64,000 nt of DNA from Mycolicibacterium komossense. GTDB taxonomy: Bacteria > Actinomycetota > Actinomycetes > Mycobacteriales > Mycobacteriaceae. The notes beneath the pieces are model-generated. The model was not told the origin of the DNA. It searched no databases and saw only the letters and a program-made list of their open reading frames with translations. How positions within the stretch are numbered: the first letter of the stretch is position 1; every line of letters begins with the position of its first letter. Below are positions 50,311 to 58,238 of this stretch, in pieces. The stretch is taken from NCBI RefSeq assembly GCF_025822605.1, contig NZ_JACKTY010000049.1:248001-312000 (forward strand), in the 5' to 3' direction. The translations under genes were made by a program, and so were the position numbers.

Positions 50311-51656
50311 GACCTGCCGAGAAAGTCTGGGCGGCAGCGCAATTCGAACAGTCCGCCAAACTGCAGGCCCGGTTGCACGATCTCGTTCCCGGCGGCGCGC
50401 ACACCTACGCCCGCGGATCGGATCAGTACCCCGAATTCATCACTCCGATCCTGACCCGCGGCGCCGGTGCCAGGGTCTGGGACGTCGACGGTAACGAGTA
50501 CGTCGAGTACGGCATGGGACTGCGATCGGTCACCCTCGGGCACGGCTTTGCGCCGGTGGTCGATGCGGTGGCCGCCACCATTGCCGACGGCGTCAACTTC
50601 AGCCGGCCGACCGAGCTCGAATTGGCCGCCGCGGAGGACTTTCTCGACTTGGTGCCCGGCGCCGACATGGTCAAATTCGCCAAGAACGGCTCGGACGCCA
50701 CGACCGCTGCGATCAAGCTGGCCCGGGCGGTGACCGGCCGGATCAGGGTAGCGCTCTGCGAGCAGCCCTTCTTCTCCACCGACGACTGGTTCATCGGGAC
50801 GACACCGATGAACGGCGGCATCCCCGACTCTGCCGGCGCCGGCACCGTCCGCTTCGGTTACAACGACCTGGACTCGGTGGCTGCCGCACTGGCCGGCGAC
50901 GACGTGGCCGCGGTGATCATGGAGGCCGCGACCGCCACCGCCGAACCCGCACCGGGTTTCCTGGCCGGTGTCCGCGAACTCTGCGACCGGCACGGCACCC
51001 TGCTGATCTTCGACGAGATGATCACCGGCTTCCGCTGGTCGGCCCACGGCGCGCAGCATGTCTACGGTGTCCGGCCCGACCTGTCCACCTGGGGCAAGGC
51101 GATGGCCAACGGGTTTCCGCTGTCGGCGCTGGCCGGCCGGCGCGAATACATGGAGCTCGGCGGGTTACGGACCGACCGGCCGCGAGTGTTCCTGCTGTCC
51201 ACCACGCACGGCCCGGAGACGGCCTCGCTGGCAGCATTTCGGGCAGTGGTCGACGAGTACCGGTCTGGTGATCCCGTCGGCCGGATGGAGCACGCGGGTC
51301 GCCGGCTGGCCGACGGCGTCACCGCGGCAGTCTCCGCCGCCGGCCTCGACGGCCACCTCCGGGTCATCGGGCGGCCGTCGTGTCTGGTGTTCGTCACCGG
51401 CGACAGAGGGGGAGCGCCGTCGCAGGCCTACCGGACGCTGTTCCTGCAGGAACTGCTGCGACGGGGTGTCCTCGGCCAGTCGTTCGTCACCTCCGCCGCA
51501 CACACCGATGCCGATATCGATCTGACCGTCGCCGCGGTGCGCGACGCGTTGCCGGTCTATCGGCAAGCGATCGACGCCGGTTCGGTGGCTGGTCTGCTGC
51601 AGGGGCGGCCGGTCGCACCGGCGATCCGCCGCAGCGCCCACCCGCGCGGGGTCTGA
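50307..51656 (+). CDS. Class III PLP aminotransferase (glutamate-1-semialdehyde aminomutase-like)
   Basis: 449 residues, fold type I. HemL-like features are LVPGGAHTYARGSDQ, RGAGARVWDVDGNEYVEY, KNGSDATTAAIKLARAVTGR, LLIFDEMITGFRWS and the PLP Lys264 in STWGKAMANGFPLSALAG. It is not HemL itself: hemL lies elsewhere in mycobacteria, and this family also appears in surface-polysaccharide and antibiotic-sugar clusters as an aminotransferase. GTG 50307 overlaps the oxygenase stop (GTGA). It ends 3 nt from the convergent Rv0495c-like gene. Confidence 0.87.
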   Translation: MRPAEKVWAAAQFEQSAKLQARLHDLVPGGAHTYARGSDQYPEFITPILTRGAGARVWDVDGNEYVEYGMGLRSVTLGHGFAPVVDAVAATIADGVNFSRPTELELAAAEDFLDLVPGADMVKFAKNGSDATTAAIKLARAVTGRIRVALCEQPFFSTDDWFIGTTPMNGGIPDSAGAGTVRFGYNDLDSVAAALAGDDVAAVIMEAATATAEPAPGFLAGVRELCDRHGTLLIFDEMITGFRWSAHGAQHVYGVRPDLSTWGKAMANGFPLSALAGRREYMELGGLRTDRPRVFLLSTTHGPETASLAAFRAVVDEYRSGDPVGRMEHAGRRLADGVTAAVSAAGLDGHLRVIGRPSCLVFVTGDRGGAPSQAYRTLFLQELLRRGVLGQSFVTSAAHTDADIDLTVAAVRDALPVYRQAIDAGSVAGLLQGRPVAPAIRRSAHPRGV

Positions 51657-51659
51657 GAC

Positions 51660-52436
51660 CTATTCCGCCGCGCGGGTCGCAGGATGGATCGCGATGAGCC
51701 CTAACTGGCTGCGCCGCTTGCACATCGCCGCCAGTTCGGCGTAGGCCTTCTCGCCGAGCAGTTCGGTCAGCTCCGGGGCGTAGGACTGGTAGACCGGTTT
51801 GGCCCCGACGTGTGCAGCCGGGTCGCCGGTGCAGTACCAATGCAGATCCTCGCCGCCCGAACCCCAACCGCGCCGGTCGTATTCGGTGATGGTGGTTCTG
51901 AGGATCTCCACCCCGTCCGGTCGGGTGACCCACTCCTGGCTGCGCCTGATCGGGAGCTGCCAGCAGACCTCGGGTTTCATGGTCAGCGGCTCGCGGCCGA
52001 GCTTGAGTGCCTTGCTGTGCAAAGCGCAGCCGATACCGCCGGCGAAACCCGGGCGATTCAGAAAGATGCAGGCGCCCTTGTACTTTCGGGTCCGCAGATT
52101 GGGCTTGTCGTCATATTCGTCCATCTCGAGATAGCCCTTGCGGCCCAGGCCTTTGTCCCGGAACTGCCAGTCCTCGTCGGTCAGCTGGGCGGCAGCATCG
52201 TCGAGTTTGGCGCGGTCGTCGTCGTCGGAGAGGAAGGCGCCGTGACTGCAGCAGCCATCATCGGGTCGGTCCACCACGGTGCCCTGACAGGCGGGCGTGC
52301 CGAATACACAAGTCCAGCGGGACAGTAACCAGGTCAGGTCGGCGGCGATCACGTGCTCGACGTTGTCCGGGTCGTTGAACTCCACCCACTCCCGCGGAAA
52401 GTCCAGCCCGACCTCACCGGGATGCGTGGGCGTCAT
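51660..52436 (-). CDS. Conserved Cys-rich DUF3109-like protein (Rv0495c-like)
   Basis: 258 residues. At least eight Cys in a conserved pattern: CVFGTPACQGTVV, DGCCSHGAF, KGACIFLN, GIGCALHSKAL, EVCWQLPIRR and WYCTGDP, suggesting a metal or Fe-S site like that of YkgJ/DUF3109 proteins. Function unknown. ATG 52436 follows GAAAGG. It marks the right edge where conserved mycobacterial gene order resumes; in M. tuberculosis it lies between a GntR gene and ppx1. Confidence 0.82.
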   Translation of the reverse strand: MTPTHPGEVGLDFPREWVEFNDPDNVEHVIAADLTWLLSRWTCVFGTPACQGTVVDRPDDGCCSHGAFLSDDDDRAKLDDAAAQLTDEDWQFRDKGLGRKGYLEMDEYDDKPNLRTRKYKGACIFLNRPGFAGGIGCALHSKALKLGREPLTMKPEVCWQLPIRRSQEWVTRPDGVEILRTTITEYDRRGWGSGGEDLHWYCTGDPAAHVGAKPVYQSYAPELTELLGEKAYAELAAMCKRRSQLGLIAIHPATRAAE

Positions 52437-52562
52437 GAATTACCTTTCGCGCAGCCGATTGTCGCGGACGCTGCCATTGGGGTCTTAACGGTAGACGACC
52501 GGCCCCGGCTCGGCGACCAGGCGCGGACACTGCCACGTGGTGGGTCGCGTCCCCTCGCCAAG

Positions 52563-52568
52563 TAGGGT
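52563..52568 (+). promoter_or_regulatory. Putative -10 box (TAGGGT) of ppx
   Basis: TAGGGT ends 9 nt before GTG 52577, as for lpdC. It supports GTG 52577 over TTG 52568. Confidence 0.45.
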
Positions 52569-52576
52569 TGGCATTC

Positions 52577-53593
52577 GTGCGATTGGGCGTGCTCGACGTG
52601 GGCAGCAACACGGTTCACCTGTTGGTTGTGGATGCCCGCCGCGGCGGGCATCCAACTCCGATGAGCTCGACGAAGGCCGCTCTGCGGTTGGCCGAGGCCA
52701 TCGACAGCTCCGGCAAGCTCACCCGCAAGGGTGCCGACATGCTGGTCTCGACCGTTGACGAGTTCGCGAAGATCGCCGCGAGTTCAGGGTGCGTGGAGTT
52801 GATGGCGTTCGCCACCTCGGCGGTCCGCGACGCGACGAACTCCGAAGACGTGCTGGCCCGGGTGCACAACGAGACCGGTGTCGCCCTGCAGGTGCTCTCG
52901 GGTAAAGACGAATCGCGGCTGACCTTCCTCGCCGTCCGGCGCTGGTACGGGTGGAGCGCGGGGCGCATCATCAACATCGACATCGGCGGGGGTTCCCTCG
53001 AACTGTCCAACGGCGTCGACGAGGAACCAGAAGTGGCGATGTCGCTGCCGCTGGGCGCCGGGCGGCTGACCCGCGAGTGGCTGCCCGACGATCCGCCGGG
53101 GCGCCGGCGGGTGGCTATGCTTCGGGACTGGCTGGACAACGAACTGGCCGACGCGCGCGCCGTCGTGCTGGAGGCGGGCAGCCCCGACCTTGCTGTCGCG
53201 AGCTCCAAGACATTCCGGTCGCTGGCCCGTCTGACGGGCGCGGCACCGTCCGGCGCGGGCCCACGGGTGAAGAGAACGCTGACCGCTAACGGTCTCAGAC
53301 AGCTCATAGCCTTCATCTCTAGGATGACCGCTGCTGACCGTGCAGAGTTGGAAGGGGTGAGCGCCGAACGCGCGCCGCAGATCGTGGCAGGCGCGCTGGT
53401 GGCGGAGGCAAGTATGCGAGCGCTGTCGTTGGATTCTGTGGACATCTGCCCGTGGGCGCTGCGGGAAGGACTCATCCTGCGCAAACTCGACAGCGAAGCC
53501 GATGGAACCGCGTTGGTGGAGACGCTGGTGGGGGATGCTGGAAGCCGGCTAGCGGATCGGCGCGAAAACCGGTCGAGAGGCAACAGACGATGA
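52577..53593 (+). CDS. ppx: Exopolyphosphatase (Ppx/GppA family)
   Basis: Hydrolyses terminal phosphates from polyphosphate (and in some members pppGpp). 338 residues, close to Rv0496. ASKHA fold: phosphate-1 loop LGVLDVGSNTVHLLVVDA, FATSAVRDATNSEDVL and phosphate-2 loop INIDIGGGSLELS with GAGRLTREWL. The C-terminal second domain of long Ppx proteins is absent, as in mycobacteria. The next gene overlaps as ATGA. With two PPK2 genes in the window this completes a polyP synthesis/use/breakdown set. Confidence 0.95.
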   Translation: MRLGVLDVGSNTVHLLVVDARRGGHPTPMSSTKAALRLAEAIDSSGKLTRKGADMLVSTVDEFAKIAASSGCVELMAFATSAVRDATNSEDVLARVHNETGVALQVLSGKDESRLTFLAVRRWYGWSAGRIINIDIGGGSLELSNGVDEEPEVAMSLPLGAGRLTREWLPDDPPGRRRVAMLRDWLDNELADARAVVLEAGSPDLAVASSKTFRSLARLTGAAPSGAGPRVKRTLTANGLRQLIAFISRMTAADRAELEGVSAERAPQIVAGALVAEASMRALSLDSVDICPWALREGLILRKLDSEADGTALVETLVGDAGSRLADRRENRSRGNRR

Positions 53594-54711
53594 CTGGACC
53601 TAACGAGGGCGACGACGGCGGGGTCACCCGGCCCATTTCGGTGGCCGAGCTCCTGGCCAAGAACGGCACGATCGGCGCGGCGCCACCCAGTGGCGGCAGG
53701 CGCCGACGTCGTAAAGGCAACAGCGATGCGGTGACCGTTGCCGAACTGACCGGCGAAATCCCGATCTACCGGACCGGTGCGATACCGATCATCACCCAGG
53801 AGGACGACGTCGAGGCGGCGCCTCCGGCAGCCACCGAAGCGACGGTCGAGGCCTCGCCCGAATCTCCCGCGGCTGCAGCACGTGCCGCCGATACCGCCCA
53901 CACCAACGGCCGCGCCACGGTGGACGCCCCCCACGATGCCTCGCCGAAATCGCCGAGCAGACCGCCGAGTCCTCCCGAGCTGGCACCGGAACCGACGCCG
54001 CGGCGGGGTCGCGACGCCGCCCTGGAACGCAGCAATTACCCCCGTCCAGGTGGTTTCCCCCGGATCGAACCGGTTGTCGACGCCGAGCAGATGAGCCCGG
54101 ACCCGATCGGGGCGGTCGACGAGGCCGACGAGGACACCCTCGATCCGGAGCTTGAGTCGGATCTCGACGCCCGCGACGACACCTCTGTTGATGGGGTGGC
54201 CGACGAGCTGGACGCTCAACCCGACGAACTGGGCATCGGTGATGCCTCATACCTGCAGTCGTACCTGCGCTCCACCAGCGGACCGCTGTACGGCGGCCAG
54301 ACTGTCGCCGACGACCTGGCCCGTCGCAGCCCCGACGATGCCGAGCTGCTCACCGGTGACCTGGTTGGTGAAGAGGCCGAGGTCGCGGAGGCGCTCGAGG
54401 AACACGACGACGACGCTGCGGTCGACGAGACCGGAGAGCTGTCCCGCGGCCAGATGGTGCTGCGGGGGGCCTTGATCGCGCTGCAGTCGATCATCGCGGT
54501 GGTCTTCGGTGCCGGCCTCTTCATCGCCTTCGACCAGCTGTGGAAGTGGAACAACATCGTCGCGCTGGTCCTGTCGGTACTGGTGATCCTCGGTCTGGTC
54601 GTGGGTGTGCGGGTGGTCCGCAAGACCGAGGACATCGCCAGCACGCTGATCGCCGTTGCCGTCGGTGCGCTGGTCACCCTCGGACCGTTGGCCCTGCTGC
54701 AGTCGAACTAG
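53590..54711 (+). CDS. Membrane protein with long disordered N-terminus (Rv0497-like)
   Basis: 373 residues from ATG 53590, overlapping ppx. The N-terminus holds two short conserved motifs, ISVAELLAKNGTIG and VTVAELTGEIP, followed by ~230 residues of acidic, Pro/Ala-rich low complexity. Two or three TM helices close the protein (about 295-320, 327-347, 350-370). Rv0497 is 310 residues; the extra length is in the disordered part. Function unknown; coupling suggests a link with polyP turnover or simply shared expression. Confidence 0.85.
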   Translation: MTGPNEGDDGGVTRPISVAELLAKNGTIGAAPPSGGRRRRRKGNSDAVTVAELTGEIPIYRTGAIPIITQEDDVEAAPPAATEATVEASPESPAAAARAADTAHTNGRATVDAPHDASPKSPSRPPSPPELAPEPTPRRGRDAALERSNYPRPGGFPRIEPVVDAEQMSPDPIGAVDEADEDTLDPELESDLDARDDTSVDGVADELDAQPDELGIGDASYLQSYLRSTSGPLYGGQTVADDLARRSPDDAELLTGDLVGEEAEVAEALEEHDDDAAVDETGELSRGQMVLRGALIALQSIIAVVFGAGLFIAFDQLWKWNNIVALVLSVLVILGLVVGVRVVRKTEDIASTLIAVAVGALVTLGPLALLQSN

Positions 54712-54729
54712 CCGGCCGAACACCTGCCC

Positions 54730-55575
54730 GTGCGTCCCGCCATCAAGGTCGGTCTCTCGACTGCCTCTGTCTATCCGCTCCGGACCGAGGCGGCCTTCGA
54801 GTACGCCGCCAGGCTGGGCTACGACGGCGTCGAACTGATGGTGTGGGCCGAAGCGGTCAGCCAGGATATCGACGCGGTCGAGAAGTTGTCGAAGCGCTAC
54901 GAGATGCCCGTGCTGTCCGTGCACGCGCCGTGTCTGCTGATCTCGCAGCGGGTCTGGGGAGCCAACCCGATTCCCAAATTGGAACGCAGCGTGCGTGCGG
55001 CCGAACAACTCGGCGCGCAGACCGTCGTCGTGCATCCGCCGTTCCGGTGGCAGCGGCGCTATGCCGAGGGATTCTCCGAACAGGTCGCCGAGCTCGAAGC
55101 CGCCAGCGACGTCCTCGTCGCCGTCGAGAACATGTTCCCGTTCCGGGCTGACCGGTTCTTCGGCGCCGGCCAGTCGTCGATCGAGCGGATGCGCCGGCGC
55201 GGCGGTGGGCCCGGGGTGGGGATCTCGGCGTTCGCGCCGTCGTATGACCCGATCGACGGTGAACACGCCCACTTCACCCTCGACCTCTCGCACACCGCTA
55301 CGGCGGGTACCGACGCGGTGGAGATGGCCGAACGGATGGGGGCCGGCCTGGTGCATCTGCACCTGTGCGACGGCAATGGTTCGTCCACCGACGAGCACCT
55401 GGTGCCCGGGCGCGGCACCCAGCCCACCGTTGAGGTGTGCCAGATGCTCGCTGGGAGCGATTTCGCCGGACATGTGATCCTGGAGGTCACCACGTCCGAT
55501 GCACGGTCTGTGGCCGAGCGTGAGGCCTTGTTGACCGAATCGCTGCACTTTGCCCGCACTCACCTGCTGCGCTGA
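54730..55575 (+). CDS. Sugar phosphate isomerase/epimerase family TIM-barrel protein (Rv0498-like)
   Basis: 281 residues, AP-endonuclease-2-type barrel: STASVYPLRTEAAFEYAARL, GYDGVELMVWAEAV, VLSVHAPCLL, TVVVHPPFRWQR and AVENMF, FTLDLSHTATAG, LVHLHLCDGNG and VILEVTTSDA, which supply the usual metal-binding His/Glu/Asp residues. Substrate unknown. GTG 54730 lies 18 nt after the Rv0497-like stop. Confidence 0.88.
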   Translation: MRPAIKVGLSTASVYPLRTEAAFEYAARLGYDGVELMVWAEAVSQDIDAVEKLSKRYEMPVLSVHAPCLLISQRVWGANPIPKLERSVRAAEQLGAQTVVVHPPFRWQRRYAEGFSEQVAELEAASDVLVAVENMFPFRADRFFGAGQSSIERMRRRGGGPGVGISAFAPSYDPIDGEHAHFTLDLSHTATAGTDAVEMAERMGAGLVHLHLCDGNGSSTDEHLVPGRGTQPTVEVCQMLAGSDFAGHVILEVTTSDARSVAEREALLTESLHFARTHLLR

Positions 55576-55583
55576 AGGATCCG

Positions 55584-56432
55584 ATGACCCCGACGAGCCC
55601 GTCGTTCACCCATGCCATGACCCTGCAGCGCGCCACCGACGGTTCGGACGGCTCCGGCGGCCCGGTCTTCACCGGTGACTTGAGCCCGCACTGGACGATC
55701 GGCCCGAAAATTCACGGCGGGGTGATGCTGTCGCTGTGCGCTAAGGCAGCGCATCAGGCCGTGACCGGTGACACAGGCACCGCCGAGCCGATCGCGGTGT
55801 CGGCGAACTTCCTGTGGGCACCCGATCCCGGTCCGGTGGAGCTGGTCACGGCCGTGCGTAAACGCGGCCGTCAGGTCAGCCTCGTCGACGTCGAACTGCG
55901 GCAGGGTGTGGGCGACACCAAGAGGACAGCGGTCCGGGCCGCCATCACGCTGGGCACCCCCGAACATCACGTTCCGCCGCTGCTGTCGGTGAACCCGGTG
56001 CAGGGGATGAGCGTCGAGCCGCCGCCGGAGGTCGAACCGATCGGGCCCGGCCATCCACTGGCCGAGATCAACCACCTGGCCGCCGGGTGTGACATCCGTC
56101 CTGATCTGTCCGGCCTTCGCTCCGACCGCGGAGAGGCGCCGACCTCACGGATCTGGGTGCGCCCGCGCGACGAGGCCCCTGACGCGCTGTTCGCGCTGAC
56201 GTGTAGCGATATCTCGATGCCTGTCACCTTCGCGGTGCAGCGCCGGGGCTGGGCGCCGACCGTCCAGCTCACCGCGTATCTGCGCGGTCAGCCCGCCGAT
56301 GGCTGGTTGCGGGTGCTCTGCACGACGACGCAGATCGGTCAGGACTGGTTCGACGAGGACCACATCGTCGTCGACTGCGAGGGCCGCATCGTCGCTCAGA
56401 GCCGCCAACTCGCGCTCGTGCCCGCGCCGTAA
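55584..56432 (+). CDS. Thioesterase family protein, TesB-like (Rv0499-like)
   Basis: 282 residues, tandem hot-dog domains: WTIGPKIHGGVMLSLCAKAA with the family's conserved Gly-Gly, SANFLWAPDPGPVEL and LWVRPRDE-type second domain (here IWVRPRDEAPDALF). Probably an acyl-CoA thioesterase. ATG 55584 lies 9 nt after the TIM-barrel gene, so the run from ppx onward is one transcript until proC. Confidence 0.85.
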   Translation: MTPTSPSFTHAMTLQRATDGSDGSGGPVFTGDLSPHWTIGPKIHGGVMLSLCAKAAHQAVTGDTGTAEPIAVSANFLWAPDPGPVELVTAVRKRGRQVSLVDVELRQGVGDTKRTAVRAAITLGTPEHHVPPLLSVNPVQGMSVEPPPEVEPIGPGHPLAEINHLAAGCDIRPDLSGLRSDRGEAPTSRIWVRPRDEAPDALFALTCSDISMPVTFAVQRRGWAPTVQLTAYLRGQPADGWLRVLCTTTQIGQDWFDEDHIVVDCEGRIVAQSRQLALVPAP

Positions 56433-56449
56433 CCGGCCTCGGCGACCGA

Positions 56450-56455
56450 TAGGGT
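56450..56455 (+). promoter_or_regulatory. Putative -10 box (TAGGGT) of proC
   Basis: TAGGGT ends 7 nt before the proC ATG, suggesting a separate leaderless transcript starting inside the gene run. Confidence 0.5.
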
Positions 56456-56461
56456 TTCGGC

Positions 56462-57340
56462 ATGGCCAGAATCGCGATTATCGGTGGCGGAAGTATGGGC
56501 GAGGCTCTGTTGGCGGGCCTGCTCCGATCGGATCGACAGGCCAAGGACATGGTCGTTTCCGAGCGGATGCCCACCCGGGCCAAGTACCTGTCGGAGACCT
56601 ATTCGGTTCAGGTGACCTCGTCGGTGGTGGACGCGGCCGAGAACGCGAACTATGTGATTGTCGCGGTCAAACCGTCCGATGTGGAATCGGTGGTCAGTGC
56701 GATCGCCGAGGCTACGGCGAATTCAGACACCGACAGCGTCGAGCAGGTCTTCGTGACCGTCGCGGCCGGCGTCACGACGTCGTTCTACGAGGCCAAGCTG
56801 CCCGCTGGCGCCCCGGTGATCCGGGTGATGCCGAATGCGCCCGCTTTGGTCGGCGCAGGCGTCAGCGCGCTCGCCAAGGGCCGGTTCGCCACCGGAGAAC
56901 AACTCAAGGAAGTCGCAGCCCTCTTCGATTGTGTGGGCAGCGTCATCACCGTGCCGGAGGGCCAGCTGGATGCGGTGACTGCCGTATCGGGGTCCGGCCC
57001 GGCCTATTTCTTCCTTCTGGTCGAGGCTTTGGTCGATGCGGCGGTCGCGGTGGGGCTGCCGCGCCCGATCGCCACCGACCTCGCTGTGCAGACGATGGCA
57101 GGCTCCGCGGCAATGTTGCTGGAGCGGCTTGATCAGGGCGGTGAAGGGGCGGCCGGCGCGGGTTTGGGAGCCGGTGTCGACACCACTGCTGCCCAGCTCC
57201 GCGCCACCGTGACGTCGCCGGGCGGGACCACGGCGGCCGGTCTGAGAGAGCTGGAGCGGGGCGGTTTGCGGGCCGCGGTTGCCGAAGCGGTCGATGCCGC
57301 GAAGAGGCGCTCTGAGCAGCTCGGAATCACATCAGAGTAG
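56462..57340 (+). CDS. proC: Pyrroline-5-carboxylate reductase
   Basis: Final step of proline synthesis, NAD(P)H-dependent. 292 residues. Rossmann motif IGGGSMGEALLAGLL at the N-terminus, VAVKPSDVESVV, RVMPNAPALVGAGVSAL, and the C-terminal dimer domain with AVSGSGPAYFFLLVEAL and the P5CR signature VTSPGGTTAAGLRELE. ATG 56462 supported by the -10-like hexamer upstream. Confidence 0.97.
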   Translation: MARIAIIGGGSMGEALLAGLLRSDRQAKDMVVSERMPTRAKYLSETYSVQVTSSVVDAAENANYVIVAVKPSDVESVVSAIAEATANSDTDSVEQVFVTVAAGVTTSFYEAKLPAGAPVIRVMPNAPALVGAGVSALAKGRFATGEQLKEVAALFDCVGSVITVPEGQLDAVTAVSGSGPAYFFLLVEALVDAAVAVGLPRPIATDLAVQTMAGSAAMLLERLDQGGEGAAGAGLGAGVDTTAAQLRATVTSPGGTTAAGLRELERGGLRAAVAEAVDAAKRRSEQLGITSE

Positions 57341-57479
57341 TTCATCTAATTTCAACGGATTACCCCACACCCGTCGCAGTAACCCCATCTGCCCCGCTAT
57401 TCTCCTCGTTGTATGCACGCGTTCGTGCCAACGGTGGGGAAGCCGCTGGAACTGACCGTGCCTGATCGATTGGGTTGCG

Positions 57480-57743
57480 ATGACGTCTATGAACGGGCCA
57501 TCGGCGCGGGACTCGGCTGGTAAGAACTCGCGGGATAGTGGGGGCTCGGACGGCCAGTCGGCCGCCCGAACGCAGTTCCTCACCGTCGCCGAAGTTGCGG
57601 GTCTCATGCGAGTCAGCAAGATGACCGTCTACCGGCTGGTGCACAACGGCGAACTGCCTGCGGTTCGGGTTGGGCGCTCATTCCGGGTGCACGCCAAAGC
57701 TGTCCACGATCTGCTGGAGACGTCGTACTTCGACGCTGGCTAG
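57480..57743 (+). CDS. Small excisionase-like helix-turn-helix DNA-binding protein (Rv0500A-like)
   Basis: 87 residues. Disordered Ser/Gly-rich N-terminus, then a MerR/excisionase-type HTH: FLTVAEVAGLMRVSKMTVYR followed by LVHNGELPAVRVGRSFRVH. Despite the family name it is a conserved mycobacterial chromosomal gene and not evidence of a phage. The start may be ATG 57480 or 57489. Its stop codon lies in the first unit of a tandem repeat array. Confidence 0.85.
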   Translation: MTSMNGPSARDSAGKNSRDSGGSDGQSAARTQFLTVAEVAGLMRVSKMTVYRLVHNGELPAVRVGRSFRVHAKAVHDLLETSYFDAG

Positions 57744-57877
57744 TCGAGTCGACCGATGCGGCGAGGAACGAGCCGCTGAGGAGCGAGACAGTAGTAGGTA
57801 GTCGAGTCGACCGATGCGGCGAGGAACGAGCCGCTGAGGAGCGAGACAGTCTAAGTAGTCGAGTCGACCGATGCGGC
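57741..57877 (+). repeat. Tandem direct repeats, two full 52-bp units and one partial
   Basis: Units at 57741-57792 and 57799-57850 are identical over 52 bp, 58 bp apart; a partial third copy (first 22 bp) is at 57856-57877. Spacers are AGTAGG and CTAAG. Each full unit contains GCGGCGAGGAACGAGCCGC, an imperfect hairpin with 5-bp arms. A further fragment (CGACCGATGCGGCGAGGGA) lies at about 58092. They sit between the HTH gene and the bS22 gene. Confidence 0.9.
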
Positions 57878-57978
57878 TGCCAGGCGCTTTCGGAGGCCTG
57901 TTTTCGGTTTGCGGCCATCTCTTGGGTAGGGTGGCCGGGTTCATTCGTGTGATTAGCGGTAGGTAGGCATCGAAGTCC

Positions 57979-58080
57979 ATGGGTTCAGTCATCAAGAAGC
58001 GTCGCAAGCGCATGTCGAAGAAGAAGCACCGGAAACTGCTTCGTCGTACCCGGGTGCAGCGCAGAAAACTCGGTAAGTAG
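57979..58080 (+). CDS. Ribosomal protein bS22 (AURKAIP1/COX24 domain, Rv0500B-like)
   Basis: 33 residues, extremely basic: begins [20 protein letters not shown] and ends RRKLGK. This is the mycobacterial 30S protein bS22, homologous to mitochondrial mS38, which sits near the decoding centre. ATG 57979; spacing from upstream GGTAGG fits a ribosome binding site. It is easily missed because of its size. Confidence 0.92.
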
Positions 58081-58226
58081 GCCCCGCTCGGCGACCGATG
58101 CGGCGAGGGACGGCCGGCTGAGTGGCCGGGTAATCCAAGCTCGCCCTTCGTTGGCCGAGGAGGCGGTGTCGGCGCGGCGCCATGCGGTCGTTTCTTTCTC
58201 GTAACGCCTGCGTGTGCGCCGACCGG

Positions 58227-58232
58227 TAACCT
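58227..58232 (+). promoter_or_regulatory. Putative -10 box (TAACCT) of the galE2-like gene
   Basis: TANNNT hexamer ending 7 nt before ATG 58239; leaderless-type spacing. The gap 58081-58238 holds no gene, only the repeat fragment at about 58092. Confidence 0.45.
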
Positions 58233-58238
58233 ATCGAG

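Noticed and set aside
57480..57743. Excisionase-like protein as evidence of a prophage
   Set aside because: It is the conserved chromosomal Rv0500A-type gene in its usual place after proC; no integrase or phage genes are near.
57741..57877. CRISPR array
   Set aside because: Only two full 52-bp units with 5-6 bp spacers; no cas genes.
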